In this document: piece after piece, positions 1 to 13,000 of the stretch
How positions within the stretch are numbered: position 1 is the stretch's first letter
Layout: the number at the start of each line of letters is the position of its first letter
Assembly (NCBI GenBank): GCA_903813345.2
Contig: CAIIXF020000173.1
Span: 1 to 25,000, forward strand
Length of the DNA: 25,000 nucleotides
Origin: Owenia fusiformis
Lineage: Eukaryota > Annelida > Polychaeta > Sabellida > Oweniidae
Reading direction: 5' to 3'
Made by a program: the position numbers and the translations under genes
The notes under the pieces: generated by a model
What the model was told of the DNA's origin: nothing
The model's database searches: none
The model's input: only the letters and a program-made list of their open reading frames with translations

Positions 1-73
1 TAAAGAAAAAGTAATCCCAATTACCAACTCTTCACATATCAAGTCCTTTTTGTCTAATATTCTGATGACTTAC

Positions 74-1028
74 TGTTCACTAATGCTCATATTGCGTTCT
101 AGCTCCTTCACTTTATTATGTAATCTCATCATGGCACTCTCCTTCTTCTTCTGTATAGGCTCATCAACCTGTTGCTGTTGCTCCTGTTGTGAACCCTCAT
201 CCTCCCCTTCATCCACTACCTCTATAGCATCAACAACTTTCTGCACTATTTTACCAACAGAGTGTTCACTCCCCTGTTGCTCTAAAGCTTGCCCTGCTTC
301 AGGACTGTTTTTTTCATTACTTTCAGCATCTGTATTGGATTCTGTGATTTCTGGACCTTTAGGCATGGTTGTTTCTTTTGGTACAGCTGTATGTTGGATG
401 TGCTCAGTGGTTTGCTGTTCTGTTGTCGGTCTATTTTCCATTTGACTAGATTCAATTGTTTCTGTTATACTTATATCTGAGGCAGATATTGTAGCAGTTG
501 GCTGAATATATATCACAGAATCGGAAGACCCAGTGCCTGCTGGGACATCTGCTTTACTTCCTGTTACCTCAGAGGATTCTGGGATATCTTCAACGCCTGT
601 ATTTTTTATAATTTCTCCCTCAATCTTAGCACCATTTTCCCTTTCAACCTCTACCTCCTCTTTAACAGGAACATCGATGACTTCAATGATTCCAACAGAT
701 TCAATAAGTATGGGTTCATAAGTTTGTGTAGTCTTTTTAATATCAGCACTATTATGATGTTTAATGGATGGTGGCTCACAAAATCTTTGATGCGTACACT
801 TATTAGCAGCATTTTGAATAAAGCCCAGGAAACAGTTTCTCGATATTGTACAAGAGTCAGTGGATCCTGACTGGAGTTGACAGAAGTCACATGTATGTGA
901 TTTGGGTTGATTGGAATACATAGGGGGATAGGGATGAGGGGTTTTTGGAGACAACATATCAGAAACTTGCTCATGGGGTTCCAATTTTCTGATTAGCATA
1001 TTCTCTGGGATTTCACCTTTCGAGTCAG
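74..1028 (-). CDS. SUCO: SUCO exon 11: Cys-rich segment, acidic linker and start of coiled coil
   Basis: 955 nt, acceptor TTTTAG and donor GTAAGT at 73-68. The N-terminal part holds a Cys-rich segment (HTCDFCQLQ, DSCTISRNCFLG, NKCTHQRFC), where vertebrate SUCO also has a Cys-rich stretch. A long Glu/Ser/Thr-rich linker with a Gln run follows, then KKKESAMMRLHNKVKELERN, the beginning of the conserved coiled coil that precedes the membrane segment. The next exon lies beyond the left edge. Confidence 0.92.
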
Positions 1029-4000
1029 CTAAAATGAAAAAAGAAAACGTTAATACCATTATCATTGTATAAACCATCACTGAAGCTATTGCTTTAGAAA
1101 ACAGCTATTGAAATATTATATTATTTTACCTCTTGGAACAGTCTGCAGACTATTTCACTGAATTTGCATGCATGGTCTGGTAACTTTACTAGCATGTGTT
1201 TTATCTACTGAAAGTCTATGGTGTTACACAAAAATCTCAGCAAACAAAAGGTCAGGAAAATCATATTGCAACAGAGAGATGTTTCATCCTACTTATTATT
1301 AACACATGTACTGAAAAGGTTCAAAGACCAACCTGACTCAGTACCAAGTGTTGGTGTTTGAGGCAATGTCTGAGAGGCGTCACCCTTAGTAACAGATTCA
1401 TTGTTGACATCTATGGGGTCTCCAGATTCTACTCCAGGGACACAGGGCAGCATGTATTCGCCTACAGAGCTATTTTGTTGACCACTAACATTCTGAAGGC
1501 CATTTTCATTTGATTTTGCACCAACAGACCCTAAAATAGGAAGTTTCATGTACCAATGTTTAAAATTACATGTAACAGGAAGCTCACATGTATACATAGT
1601 AAGATACAGTTACAAATCATACAAGTACACATAAAATGATATAGGCCCAGGAATCAATGTGTTGTTGATGATTAAATTATTGTTTGCAGTTAAGAACAAG
1701 TGGGTTATATAGAACAAAGTTTTTCTTTATTGCAGTTTTAGCATGCTAGAATTTTCTAAATGTAGTATAATAATGCAGGCCCAGTTATGTGTGAACTTAA
1801 GTTTGAAAGAGTATTTGCATCGAAGGTTAACTTTGAAAGATTACATAATGTGAGACAATTGTAAATATTCAAATGAAATATTTTAATACCAACCATTGTT
1901 TTCAGCAGATCCTTTCACAAAGCTATTGACAATATCTGTAACTTTATCAAAAGCTTGTTGGATGATGTTATTCTCTGGTTCCTTATTAACAGCTGTGTCA
2001 TCACTGGCAACCGCAACAGCATCATCGTCAAAGTCATCATCACTCATTGCTGTGCCAAACACCCTGAAAACGTAAATATGGTCACGTGATATTAAGTGAT
2101 CAACTCATATGTTTATTTTCTCCTCCAAAATCATGCTTATTCCACTCTGTTTCTCTCTAAACTCATCTGATAGTATGGTGGTATTGCTAGAAATTTTGAG
2201 TCAGTTTACTTCATTTCTTTTCAATACACTTTCTTTTACATTTATCTTGCTTTTCAAAGTGTGATCATTGATGAGCTGACCAGATGTTACGCCAAAGCCA
2301 CCACTTTCAAATGATTGAAAAAAAAATTGAGTATGCTACAACTCATTACTCATCCTTGACCAGAATGGATAATGACCACTATGGCCTGGCACTATGGCCC
2401 CACCTATTGCTCAAGTCAATATAGTAAAATATAAGCCTTCTAAACTAGTACTTAAATAACCTGAGAACAGGCCTGGCAAGGTGGTGATAATATTGAAATT
2501 TGAATATACCTGACTATGCTCATGGGACAGAAATGTTCATTGCTATAGTAAGTCAACATCTCTATCTTCACAAACTTTGCATACATCATGAACACTCGAC
2601 TTGAGCTACGATTGAAGTGAAATGCCTGAATAGCACGCTCATCTTTAGCATGGACCACTCCAATTTTCTTCCATTCCTTTGCTGGATATCTGAAATAGTA
2701 TTATATAATCAAATTTTCACAGTTTTTATAGGTTAACAGTGAATGCATTTTTATTTACATCTAATTTTTACAGTTCCTACAGGTTGTTAACAGTGAATGC
2801 ATTTTTATTTACATCTAATTTTCACAGTTCCTACAGGTTGTTAACAGTTAATGCCTGGTAGACCAATCACACTTTGCCTGATGATGACAAATGGAAAACA
2901 CAATTTTTAAACTAAATAATTGTAATTTTGAAGTAGCAATCAGACAGCGTGATAGAAAACAGAATGTGGATAACACCAACATTGACTTTCTAGTATGGAA
3001 TATGGAAAGTAAAGAATATAAGTAAATACAGACGTTCAAGGGAAGAATATTTTTTGTATTTCATGAGAAACATATGATTCACAAGATCTCCAATAAACGG
3101 AATTTGTTATTGAGATGTTGAGGCCCAATAAAAATTAATCTCATTTCAATCAATAAAAGTCTCATTTCAGGTAAAACTGAGTACTAATGGCCCATCTCTA
3201 GTGACAAGCATCGATATTGATGCTGTAAAATGGGAATCAATGATTCTGGCAAATAATGAAACCTTTGGGAAACCCCCTGGTTGAAAGGAGTATGCAATAT
3301 CTTCGAAGAACAGATGAATGCACAAACCTGTCACTAACAGTGATGTTTAACATATCAGGAGTTGAGGAGAACAGCTCAAAGTTAGCTAGCTCTATCTGAT
3401 CAATCTGTACTGGTTCACATAGCTCTATGACAACCCTGGAGAAAAATAGAGAAACACTTGAAAATACATTCAGCATAAAAATAGCATACTGTCCAGGCCC
3501 GTAGCCAGGGGGGGTTCGCAGGGTTCGGGCCAAAAATTCTTTCAAAATCATGCAGTTTTTGACCACTTTGAGCACTTCTCTAGTGATTTTAGCCTAATTT
3601 GGGCCAAAATTGTCAAATGTGAACCCCCCCTGGAAATTTTTGAAAATTGAACCCCCTTGGCAAATCCTGGCTACGGGCCTGCTGTCCCAGGTACACTGTA
3701 TATTAAAAAGATGTATAAATGTCAAGGGATTAGAAAACATTGAGAATGTCTTTCTGAGCAATATCAGCAATTAGATTTCTTTTCATTACTAAATGCAACA
3801 CATGTTGTTAAAGTATAAAACTTTCAAGAAATAATATCAAAATTGGTCAAAAGTAGGTTATTAAAAAGAAAGTAGATCATTGTAACTGCTCACTCCATCA
3901 ATATTTTATAAACTTCTGTTTTCTTTACATAAAATGAAAGCTCAATCTCAATTCCAAGTACGTAAACAAACCCCTTTTTCAAAAATCTCTTCAAATTGTT

Positions 4001-7000
4001 TAGGCATTGATCAGATTAGCTTGACCTTAGGATTTTAACAAAAATTGTCAATTTCATTTTAAATACATCTTGATTCTCAAGGTTTTAGTTGCTCCAACTT
4101 CATTATAACCAATTGGAATTTGAAGATAGTTTAAATATAGGAGGAGTGGGAGTGCTGTCAATCAATTCTGGGATTGAATAAAAGTCAGTGTTTGATTTAT
4201 TCATGAAAAATGGTGTCCACTTTTCACATAAAGACACCAACCAACTTACCATTTCTTAGCTTTGCAGGGGTTAATCATATAGAGATCTCTGTTTTCACTG
4301 AGGATGTTATGGGGGTTGTCTGCCTCTGGATTCCAAGCCACAACTTTGGCACCACATTGGGCTGATGCCTGATTCTGACGTTTCTTGTTAGACTTACTAC
4401 CATCTTTAACTACAAAAATATACAGAATAATGTCCCCTTCTTTGTAGTAGCTCATGGAATTTTAAAAAGACTTAAGGAAATATCACACTCTGACTCCCCT
4501 TCTTTGTAGTAGCTCATGGATTTTTGAAAAGACTAAAGGAAATATCACACTCTGACTCCCCTTTTTTGTAGTAGCTCATGGACTTTTGAAAAGACTAAAG
4601 GAAATATCACACTCTGACTCCCCTTTTTTGTAGTAGCTCATGGACTTTTGAAAAGACTAAAGGAAATATCACACTCACTCCCCTTCTTTGTAGTGGCTCA
4701 TGGACTTTTGAAAAGACTAAAGGAAATATCACACTCTGACTCCCCTTTTTTGTAGTAGAGCCATGGGCTTTTGAAAAGACTAAAGGAAATATCACACTTA
4801 CTCTTGCACCCAGGTCTTGCACATTTAATTCAAATAAAAATGTGTAAAAATGATATTTGTTCAGTGATTACTTTTTCGGTGAATATAGATTTTTGAATTA
4901 AATATTGGAAATTAAAAGGGCAAACACAGAGGATGGCAAATCAATAAAAATCTATTTTTACAAAATATGTTCATACTAGTCGAGAAATCCAGTTTGACTA
5001 TATGTTGAGATGAAATGTGTTGAAAGGAACTTCAACTGAATTAAATGAACTACCAGCTGCATGTTAATGAAAAACACATGTAATGTTGCTTAATACAGTC
5101 TGGCACATAACCTCAAGCAAATTGTTAATGTTAACGAATGAGAGAGGTCACCTAACAGGGTGTCTGATTGATGAACATATTGCATATAATGCACCTACCA
5201 GGGCGTTCAATAAGTTCACGGAAAAATACTCTCATTTCAAAGTCAAGTTACCATAGTAACAATTATTTTTGACCAATCAAATAAGAGATGATGTTGATGT
5301 TTTAAGAATCAATTTGAAAATATTAATAACAAATTGTGAAAAAATTTCGTTAGAAAATATCTAAAATCCTTGAAATGAGAGTATTTTCCAATGAACTGAT
5401 TTTTCTCTTCTGGGTGCAAAATTTAATTTTGTCCTAAACTGATCAAAATATCATCCATACTATATTTAAATAGTTTCATATTTTTTGTGAATTCATATGA
5501 AATACCTTTATGGATCAAGCTGCAAATCCAATTTTTTACATTACAATCTCAATATAGTGCATCATTTAGTTCAGGGGGGGGGCACATATAGTATACAAAC
5601 CTTGTGTATTCTCCTCCTTTGATTTTTCATCTAGCTGCTCAGACAAGGATTTATGATGTTTCCAATCCTCAAACGACATCATGTTAGCATTTATGGGCAC
5701 ATTTATATCTTCCTCTACTTCATCATCCTCCTTGGATTTTGCAGCTTGATCAATTTTACCACTTGGAGGCTCAGTCTTGAAGTCTTTAGGTGTATCAGTA
5801 TCAACTCCATCATCTTCACTCTCTGCTGCAACAACTTCAACAGGAACCTCTTTATCTCCATTAGCTACTAGCTGTTCATTGGTATCTTTATCAGTACCAG
5901 GCACTGTCTCACTAAGCAAAGGATCCTTTGCCTCAGTGGTAACAGGTGCATCTTCAGCAACTTGAGGCTTGTTGTCTTCTTGATTATCTGATGTAGTTTC
6001 TGATTGGGATTTATCGATTACAATATTAGTGCTGCAATCTATAGATTTGACATCTTCATGCTCTTCAGGTACAGAAATTTTAGCAATAGATTTATCCTGG
6101 TTTTCAGATGCAATATTTGTTGTTTCTAACAACCTGAAATACATATAAATAATAATGATTACTTTGATTTTCTGAATTAAAGGGTCTATAAATACTTTTA
6201 AAACTAGGCCTGTCAAAATACTTATGGTAAATATAATATTCGGGAAATTGTCAATATAATAAGCAGCCCATGCAAATTCCAAGTATTTACAAATAAAACT
6301 ATAATTGCAGTGTATTTGTGAAAACAATAGATAAAAAACAAATGCAAATGATTATTATCAAGCAGTATATACACCTATATTAGGTGTCCACTGTAAATAA
6401 TTTGTATTTTGATTTATTGTTCTTTGAAGAAAAAAATAAAAAATAAAAATAAAAATAAATGTATGTGTTATTTCAGTGTGGTAAAAGCCACAAATATATT
6501 AAATACATTCTAAAAGCTCTGACAAAAACAGCACTTAAATAGCTTCCAATTAGGAACCAGCAGAATCAAAAAGCTATCTCCATAGTTTGCTACTGCATAA
6601 CCCACATACAATCAAATAGATCTGTCAAATAACATAAGGCTAAAATTCTAAGGAAACTGAATTCAATAAAATTAATTGTTCACTTACTCTTCCTGTGGTT
6701 CAGTGCCTGAAGATGTTTGTGGGGTTGGAACAGGCTGGGGTGGTGGGTGAGTTATGTCAGACTCTGGGGGAGGGGTCACAGCCTCAACTGAAATATCCAT
6801 ATCACGACCCTGGAAAAATGATAATATATTCGATATCATTTCATTACCAATAAAGTACATGCACAAAATGACGAGTGTCTTTTAGACCCTATATTAGCCC
6901 CCAAGATATTTAGAAAAAATTGTTATAGGATATCCTATGATTTTGAGGAATATCATTTTTATCTACGAGGCTATATTGATATCTGCACGAGAGAGCGAAG

Positions 7001-10000
7001 CGAACGAGTGCATATATCAATATCACCGAGTAGATTAAAATGATATTCTGAAAAAATCATAGGATGTTCTTATTATCCTACAGTTACAAGGAGTGTACTA
7101 AATGCATAATATCATTGCAAAATGAATTCCATGCCAAATAGAGTCAATTTGGCGAGAAATCAACAAGCGGAGTATATCGTCACAATATCCTCCACATATT
7201 GGGTTTTCTGGAGTATATCGTCACGATATCCTCCGCCCGGAGTATATCGTTACGATATCCTCCGGATATTCATTTTGTCAATAAATATCACATTCATTTT
7301 TTAATGTTATTATACATTTAGTACACTAAGTGTAGGATAATACAGGATATCAAAGAAGAGACTTTGTTAGATTTCAAAATATAGGTCATTCTATTAACGT
7401 GTATAAAATGACATTTTCAAGGAAAATCACTTTTCACATCATTATTGTCAATGTTTCTATTTATTATCAAAATAATCATTATTTTTAGTTGATCCTCTTG
7501 CGTATTATCTGAAATAATAGAGACAAAGCATAATGGGCAACATTCGAAAACATACAAAGTATAACAAGTCAAAATGCAAACAAAATATTGAATAGTGATC
7601 TTCTTTATACTTCACTCAAGATCAATTGTCTACAAAAAAGTTTGCAAAACTATGTCAGAAAAGAATATCGAGTCTTTTAATTTACATCACAATGAGAAAG
7701 AACAAGGAGCAACATTAAATGAAAGGACCCATGGTCCTGTGCTCACACAGTTTGGAACCTTCAGAGGAATGTATATCCTGACTTTCAAACCAAAATATTG
7801 ATTTGGATTTGTAGTCTCGAACTTTGAGAAACTTAGATAGCACAGTTATGTGACCTAGTTTGATGACCTTTGACCTTGAAAATTTTACTTAGAGCTCAGT
7901 TAGGTCTTTTGTAATTAAGCTGACCAAAATTTACATCCAAAAATCAATTTGAAAAATCAACTTTTTTGACCTTTTGAAGGTCACTGAAGGTCAAGTAAAG
8001 GTCAAATCCTAAAACTAATGTCAGATTTGAACTCCTGGCAACTTGTTGATGTTTTTTGAAAAAAAAAATGGTCAAATTGAAGCAAGTTGAAAAATAACTT
8101 ATTTTTACTGTTTTTTGACGTCAAATATCTCAAAAATGATAAAAATTTGATGCTGACATATATTGAGCAATATGTAGGGAATGCTTAAATCTAGTAATAA
8201 TGTAATTCATTGCAAGAAATGATAAGGCAAACTTTGAGAAACTTGTCAATCGCAAAACCTGCCATTGGCTTTATACATGAGAAAGTTTCCTGAAAATGAC
8301 TAGTCCTACTTTTTGTCAAATTTTATAGAGTAAACACCAAAAACTGTAATTCCAAGAGCTTTGAAATCTTCAGATGACATAAGTTGCATATAAAGCAACT
8401 ACTACAAGTTATTTGAAAGTTCTTCTTCAACAAACACAGATAATCAGGTCAATTATCGGCAAATGATTCAGGAGTTACCTTCCAGAGTTAGGCAGGCTAG
8501 CCTGGAAACCAAATGATATCCAAATGAAAACACAGTGGTCTCAAATTGATACACACAACAAAAGCTACACTAGAATCCCAACCAATGCAGTTTCTTGAAC
8601 CTCTGACCTGTCTGTATAAGGGGGCTATAAGACATTGTGAGGGCCTCCCTATTCATATTTGACGGCCCATACTTTTTCTTTGAGGCTATTTGAAGGACCA
8701 TTTTTATGCTAAACCCAAGCTAAGAGACCTAGAACAACTAAAGACCAGCATCCGAACAGAAATCAAAACATTCCACCAGAAAATATCAAATGTGATGAAC
8801 AATGTAGTAGTAAGGATATAGACTGTCATCAAAATATGAGGTCACATTGAATATGTGGTGTACACAGTAAAGGGTTTAGTATCAAAAAGGCAAAACTGAA
8901 TTAAAAATTGTGTATAGGGGAAAAAACTTTCATCTTTTATCTACAAGACCATGCAAAAAATGTCTGAAAATATTGATTGGTTTGTCTATGGTGTTGATAT
9001 ACTTTTGGGTACATTTTTTGAGACACCCTAGTATATTTCCCATCTACTTGAAAATGGTCGTCTGTGTATCGTTTAGATTGGTTGGCATGAGATTGCAGTT
9101 CACTCATACAGTTCCCTTTGCTTTGGGCATTTTATCAGCAAATGTCGTTTTCCCGCCTACTGATTGTGACTTACAGTATATTTCTTCTGCATAATTAAGT
9201 TGACCAGGATTTCTAAATATGAACATTGGTATGATCAGCCAGTGAACTGTAAAAAAACTATTCAACTATCCAGTGAACTATAAAAAAACTATTCATTGAC
9301 AAAAATGCCGTCTGTCACATGAAGATAAAATGATTGTACAACAATCATCTCATATGAATGTATTGAAAGGAATTGCATCTTATTATGTTGCTTAGAGCCA
9401 TGATAAAGATATATGCTTCTCAAGAGGTCATGCTCCAGTACAAGCATACACATTAGTTCATGAAAAGATCATATGAATAGAGAAAATAAACTTAAATATA
9501 TAAAACACAACTGTCACAATCATTCTAAAGATTTTCAAAATGGCTGACATCATTTTATTTCATGTTTAAAATTGCAGAAAAGTTCCATTTTTGCACAATG
9601 CCTGGTCCTTACCTAGATTTTTACATATCTCAAGAAGTACCTTAGAAGTACACTATTCCCTTACTACATATAACTTTCTAGGTAAGAACCAGGCGTCATA
9701 TGAACAAAGCAAGAGTTTATCATGACCTTCCTCTCTCCAAAAAAAAGTAGGTCAACACAATTGCAAACATAACTAATCCCTACTCAATGACTATTGAAAT
9801 ATGACTATTTATGTGTACAAAATATTAATCCAATGAGTGTATAGAGTGACACAATCAAACAATGGGATATCTGCCAAGTTGGGTTGATACATTCTGGAGA
9901 CAATTTCTGAGACTGATAAAAAATTCACATTTCATGGGAAGTGATACATACATGTACCTCCCAAATCAACCAAAATATACTTATATCAGTAATCTTGAAT

Positions 10001-13000
10001 GTTTTTTATTGCTATTTTTTGAAAATACACATATTTATCTACAATTTGATCCTACATATCAAGGATATTAACGACATTGCATTTTTCAAAAAATGTTAAA
10101 TGACCCCAGGGGTGTCTATAGCCATTCGTTCTTTTATTAATAGTGCCATGGTCCTGAGAAATAAACTAATTTTGTTAGTCATTTAACTTGAATTGTATTT
10201 TTTCTTAAAGAGGTTCCATTGGTCCTCTTTTATGACAATTTTAGTCTTGGTTGCCATTGTGGATATGGGAGGGAGTTAGTTGATTTGTGATTCATTGGGT
10301 CTCTTAAGCTTTCACTTGCGAAAAAGCATCAAAAAAGCATCAAAATAAAGAGACCACACATTTGTTCGCAAAACCTCAAACAATTTAAGATATACAAATG
10401 TTTTGCATTTTTTCAAACATATTGGTCTTTTGATTGCTTATATTTTAAATTTGATCGATGCATATAAGTCAACTAACGCACACTTTAACTCATACAACAG
10501 TACAATATTGATATATCTCCCTTCAGTTTCTTTTTAAATTGTTGACATTTTCAAGAGTTTAAATAAACTCACAAACACTAGCTATTCATTGTTAGTTGTC
10601 AGATTTATGCACCAGTACAACAACCCTTTGACACCTTACTATGTTGTTAGAAAGGTTAACATAAAATTTTTGTTTCACTATTTGATAAGATATAGACTGC
10701 TCGATATCTATCCCACATCTAGTAAAAGCTACAAAATGTTGAATATTTATGAGACAAGATGAACACTGGTGAGTGTCTCAAAATGAATCTATTTAAACAT
10801 GTAAAAGTAGAAAGTTTAATATGGGACACTATTCCAAGCATACAACGAACCAGTTAATGTGTTATCATCTCAATTCATAAAATAGATCTATCTATGATAT
10901 CTTATTTACTAAATTTGTGAAAATGAGTGAATTAAATAAAATCATGCACATTAAAAACAAACTCATGAATTTAAAAATCTATTATTTCCCTTGAATAATA
11001 TTTGACTTCTAAACAGAAATTACAACTAATCTAGTTGATTGATATTCGCGTTATAACATTTAATCATTATGCTACACCTTCAAAGGAGTTACCCTGACAC
11101 AACTACATTATTGATACATCATATCTTTATACCCTACAAAAAATTCACATATAATTCAACCAACCTCAACTTCTTTATTTTCATGAAGATCTGTTTGAGA
11201 TTGTAGTTTGTCACTGGGATTGTCATGGTCACCATGGCTTGCATCGTTAAGGTGATTGTTGCTATTTTGATTTTTGTCTGGAGGGTCATTCTCCTGTGGA
11301 GTACCCTCCTCTTCTACTGCTACATCGCTACCCTGGTCCTGGCCATTAGCAGTGGCAATATTTTCTGTATCCACAGTCTGCAATTACAGAAAATGTAAAT
11401 TACATCTCTTACATATAATCAATGTTGGAAACTTTAGGAAACACACAAAACTCATTTGTTCACATACCAAAAGAATGATTACAGATAAAATTGACATACA
11501 CTCTTAGTTGTATAATCTTGACCCATTACACCTAAGCTGAATTTGTTTCATTTTAACAAGTAACGATACATTTTCTTGCTCACTATACAACATTCCATAA
11601 TAAAAAGGCTATTTGGTATATTCTTTTCTGTTCAGAATGCATTCTTGCAATCTTCAATATCTTCCATATTTTATCATGTATCTCAATTACCATTTCAAAT
11701 AATAAAACAACATTTTAGGGGAAACATGGTTTCTCATTTTGAAAAACCTGATTCTAACATTTTACCCGCTTTTGTATTACTTTTCGATTATGATAAGACT
11801 TTTGTTGAAAGAAACGTACATGTAGACAGGAAGGGCTGTAAGATCTAAGTGCAAAATATCTCTGTACACGAGAAGGTTCAAGTAAAAAGTTATATTGACT
11901 GAACATGTGAATTTAGCCAATATTGAGTGTAACAGCTTTAGCAAAACCAATGGTGGAAAATAAATTATCTGATCCCTTTTGAGAGAAAATACGCAAAGAA
12001 AGATGTACTGGATTTCTTAGTTATTTTTTTATAATTGGTGCATTTCTTGAAATTAAAGATCCAATAATGGATGCATTGCACCTGAACTATAAACTTGTTT
12101 ATGTACTAACTAAGTTATAAAAAATCTATTTAAACGACACAAGAATTGAGCTTTGATACTAAACACGTGAGTGAGCCTTAGACGCCTCTCAAAAATACAG
12201 GTTTTGGTATAAATACAATTGAAGTGAGTAAATGTCAAAAGGCTATGATTTTTTAGAGAGTAAAACATTTATTTATGCATTTAAAATATATTATATAGAT
12301 TGGGATTATCCAAAGGCTAATATATCTATCTGAGGGCCAAAGATTCTAACATGACTGTATTCACTATTCTATAAACTCGCTGATCCACAGCTGGATGACT
12401 CTTACTGCAATTAGCTTCATTCAAGATGGTTGCCGAGATTCTTTCGTTTTTGATAAACCTCCAATTTAAGCTAAACTAAGCTGAATCTTGATTCCATAAG
12501 TTTCGCCATGCAAATTAATAAAACTATGATTGTATCCAACCACAAATGAATGCCCAAACACCCGCAATATTGGAGAATTTTAAAGAAAACAGCTTCACTT
12601 AGAATGACACTAACTGAAGTTGATGATCTATGTCATCATTACGTCATGATGATGGGGGTGCAATTGTGGCATAAACAAGCCAAAAAATGTGATATTTTAC
12701 AAAAATTGCAACTTCCACCTTCTTATATCTCATGGTTTTATTTTTATTGGTTATTTAAAATGGCTGACATGACTGAGCTAACAGGTCCAAAACCTAATCA
12801 GATGTAGAATGAAGTGAGCTGAACAAAATATTAAAGTTTTAAAAGTAACTGTGAAGCCGTTTTTCTTAAAGTTTGCAGTCAAGGATTTTAGCATTTGATT
12901 TCAAAATGGCCGACAGGAAGTAGGTAGATTTTTTTCATCCACATCTGTATGCACTCATTAGTTATCCCTGGAAATTTGAAGGTGATATCTGTAGCTGTTT

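Larger units (their letters stand above)
4410..5600 (-). other. SUCO intron 5
   Basis: 1,191 nt, GTTTGT..TTGTAG. Carries a 62-bp tandem array at its 3' end and a ~197-bp hairpin element at 5204-5400. The remainder is AT-rich and featureless. Confidence 0.8.
6810..11164 (-). other. SUCO intron 3 (4.4 kb, repeat-rich)
   Basis: GTTGGT..TTCCAG, 4,355 nt. It holds two adjoining hairpin elements (6931-7341), a cluster of AGGTCA half-sites (7851-8004), a mariner relic (8645-9030), a 31-bp duplication (9239-9298) and two small hairpins (9600-9694, 10095-10187). The stretches 7,350-7,850, 8,010-8,640 and 10,190-11,160 show no gene or repeat I can name. Confidence 0.75.

Noticed and set aside
50-445. 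Plus-strand 131-codon ORF
   Set aside because: It is the antisense shadow of SUCO exon 11; its Ser/Cys-rich translation mirrors the acidic low-complexity coding on the other strand.
4607-4822. Minus-strand ORF with repeated VIFPLVFSKVHE motif
   Set aside because: It is generated by the 62-bp minisatellite, whose period is not a multiple of three; there is no independent evidence for translation.
8910-9194. Plus-strand 94-codon ORF with hydrophobic start
   Set aside because: It runs through the mariner 3' terminal repeat and AT-rich DNA; no domain, no splice-site support.
12550-12807. Plus-strand 85-codon ORF
   Set aside because: No recognisable motif; includes an AAAATGGCTGACAT start typical of dispersed repeats here.
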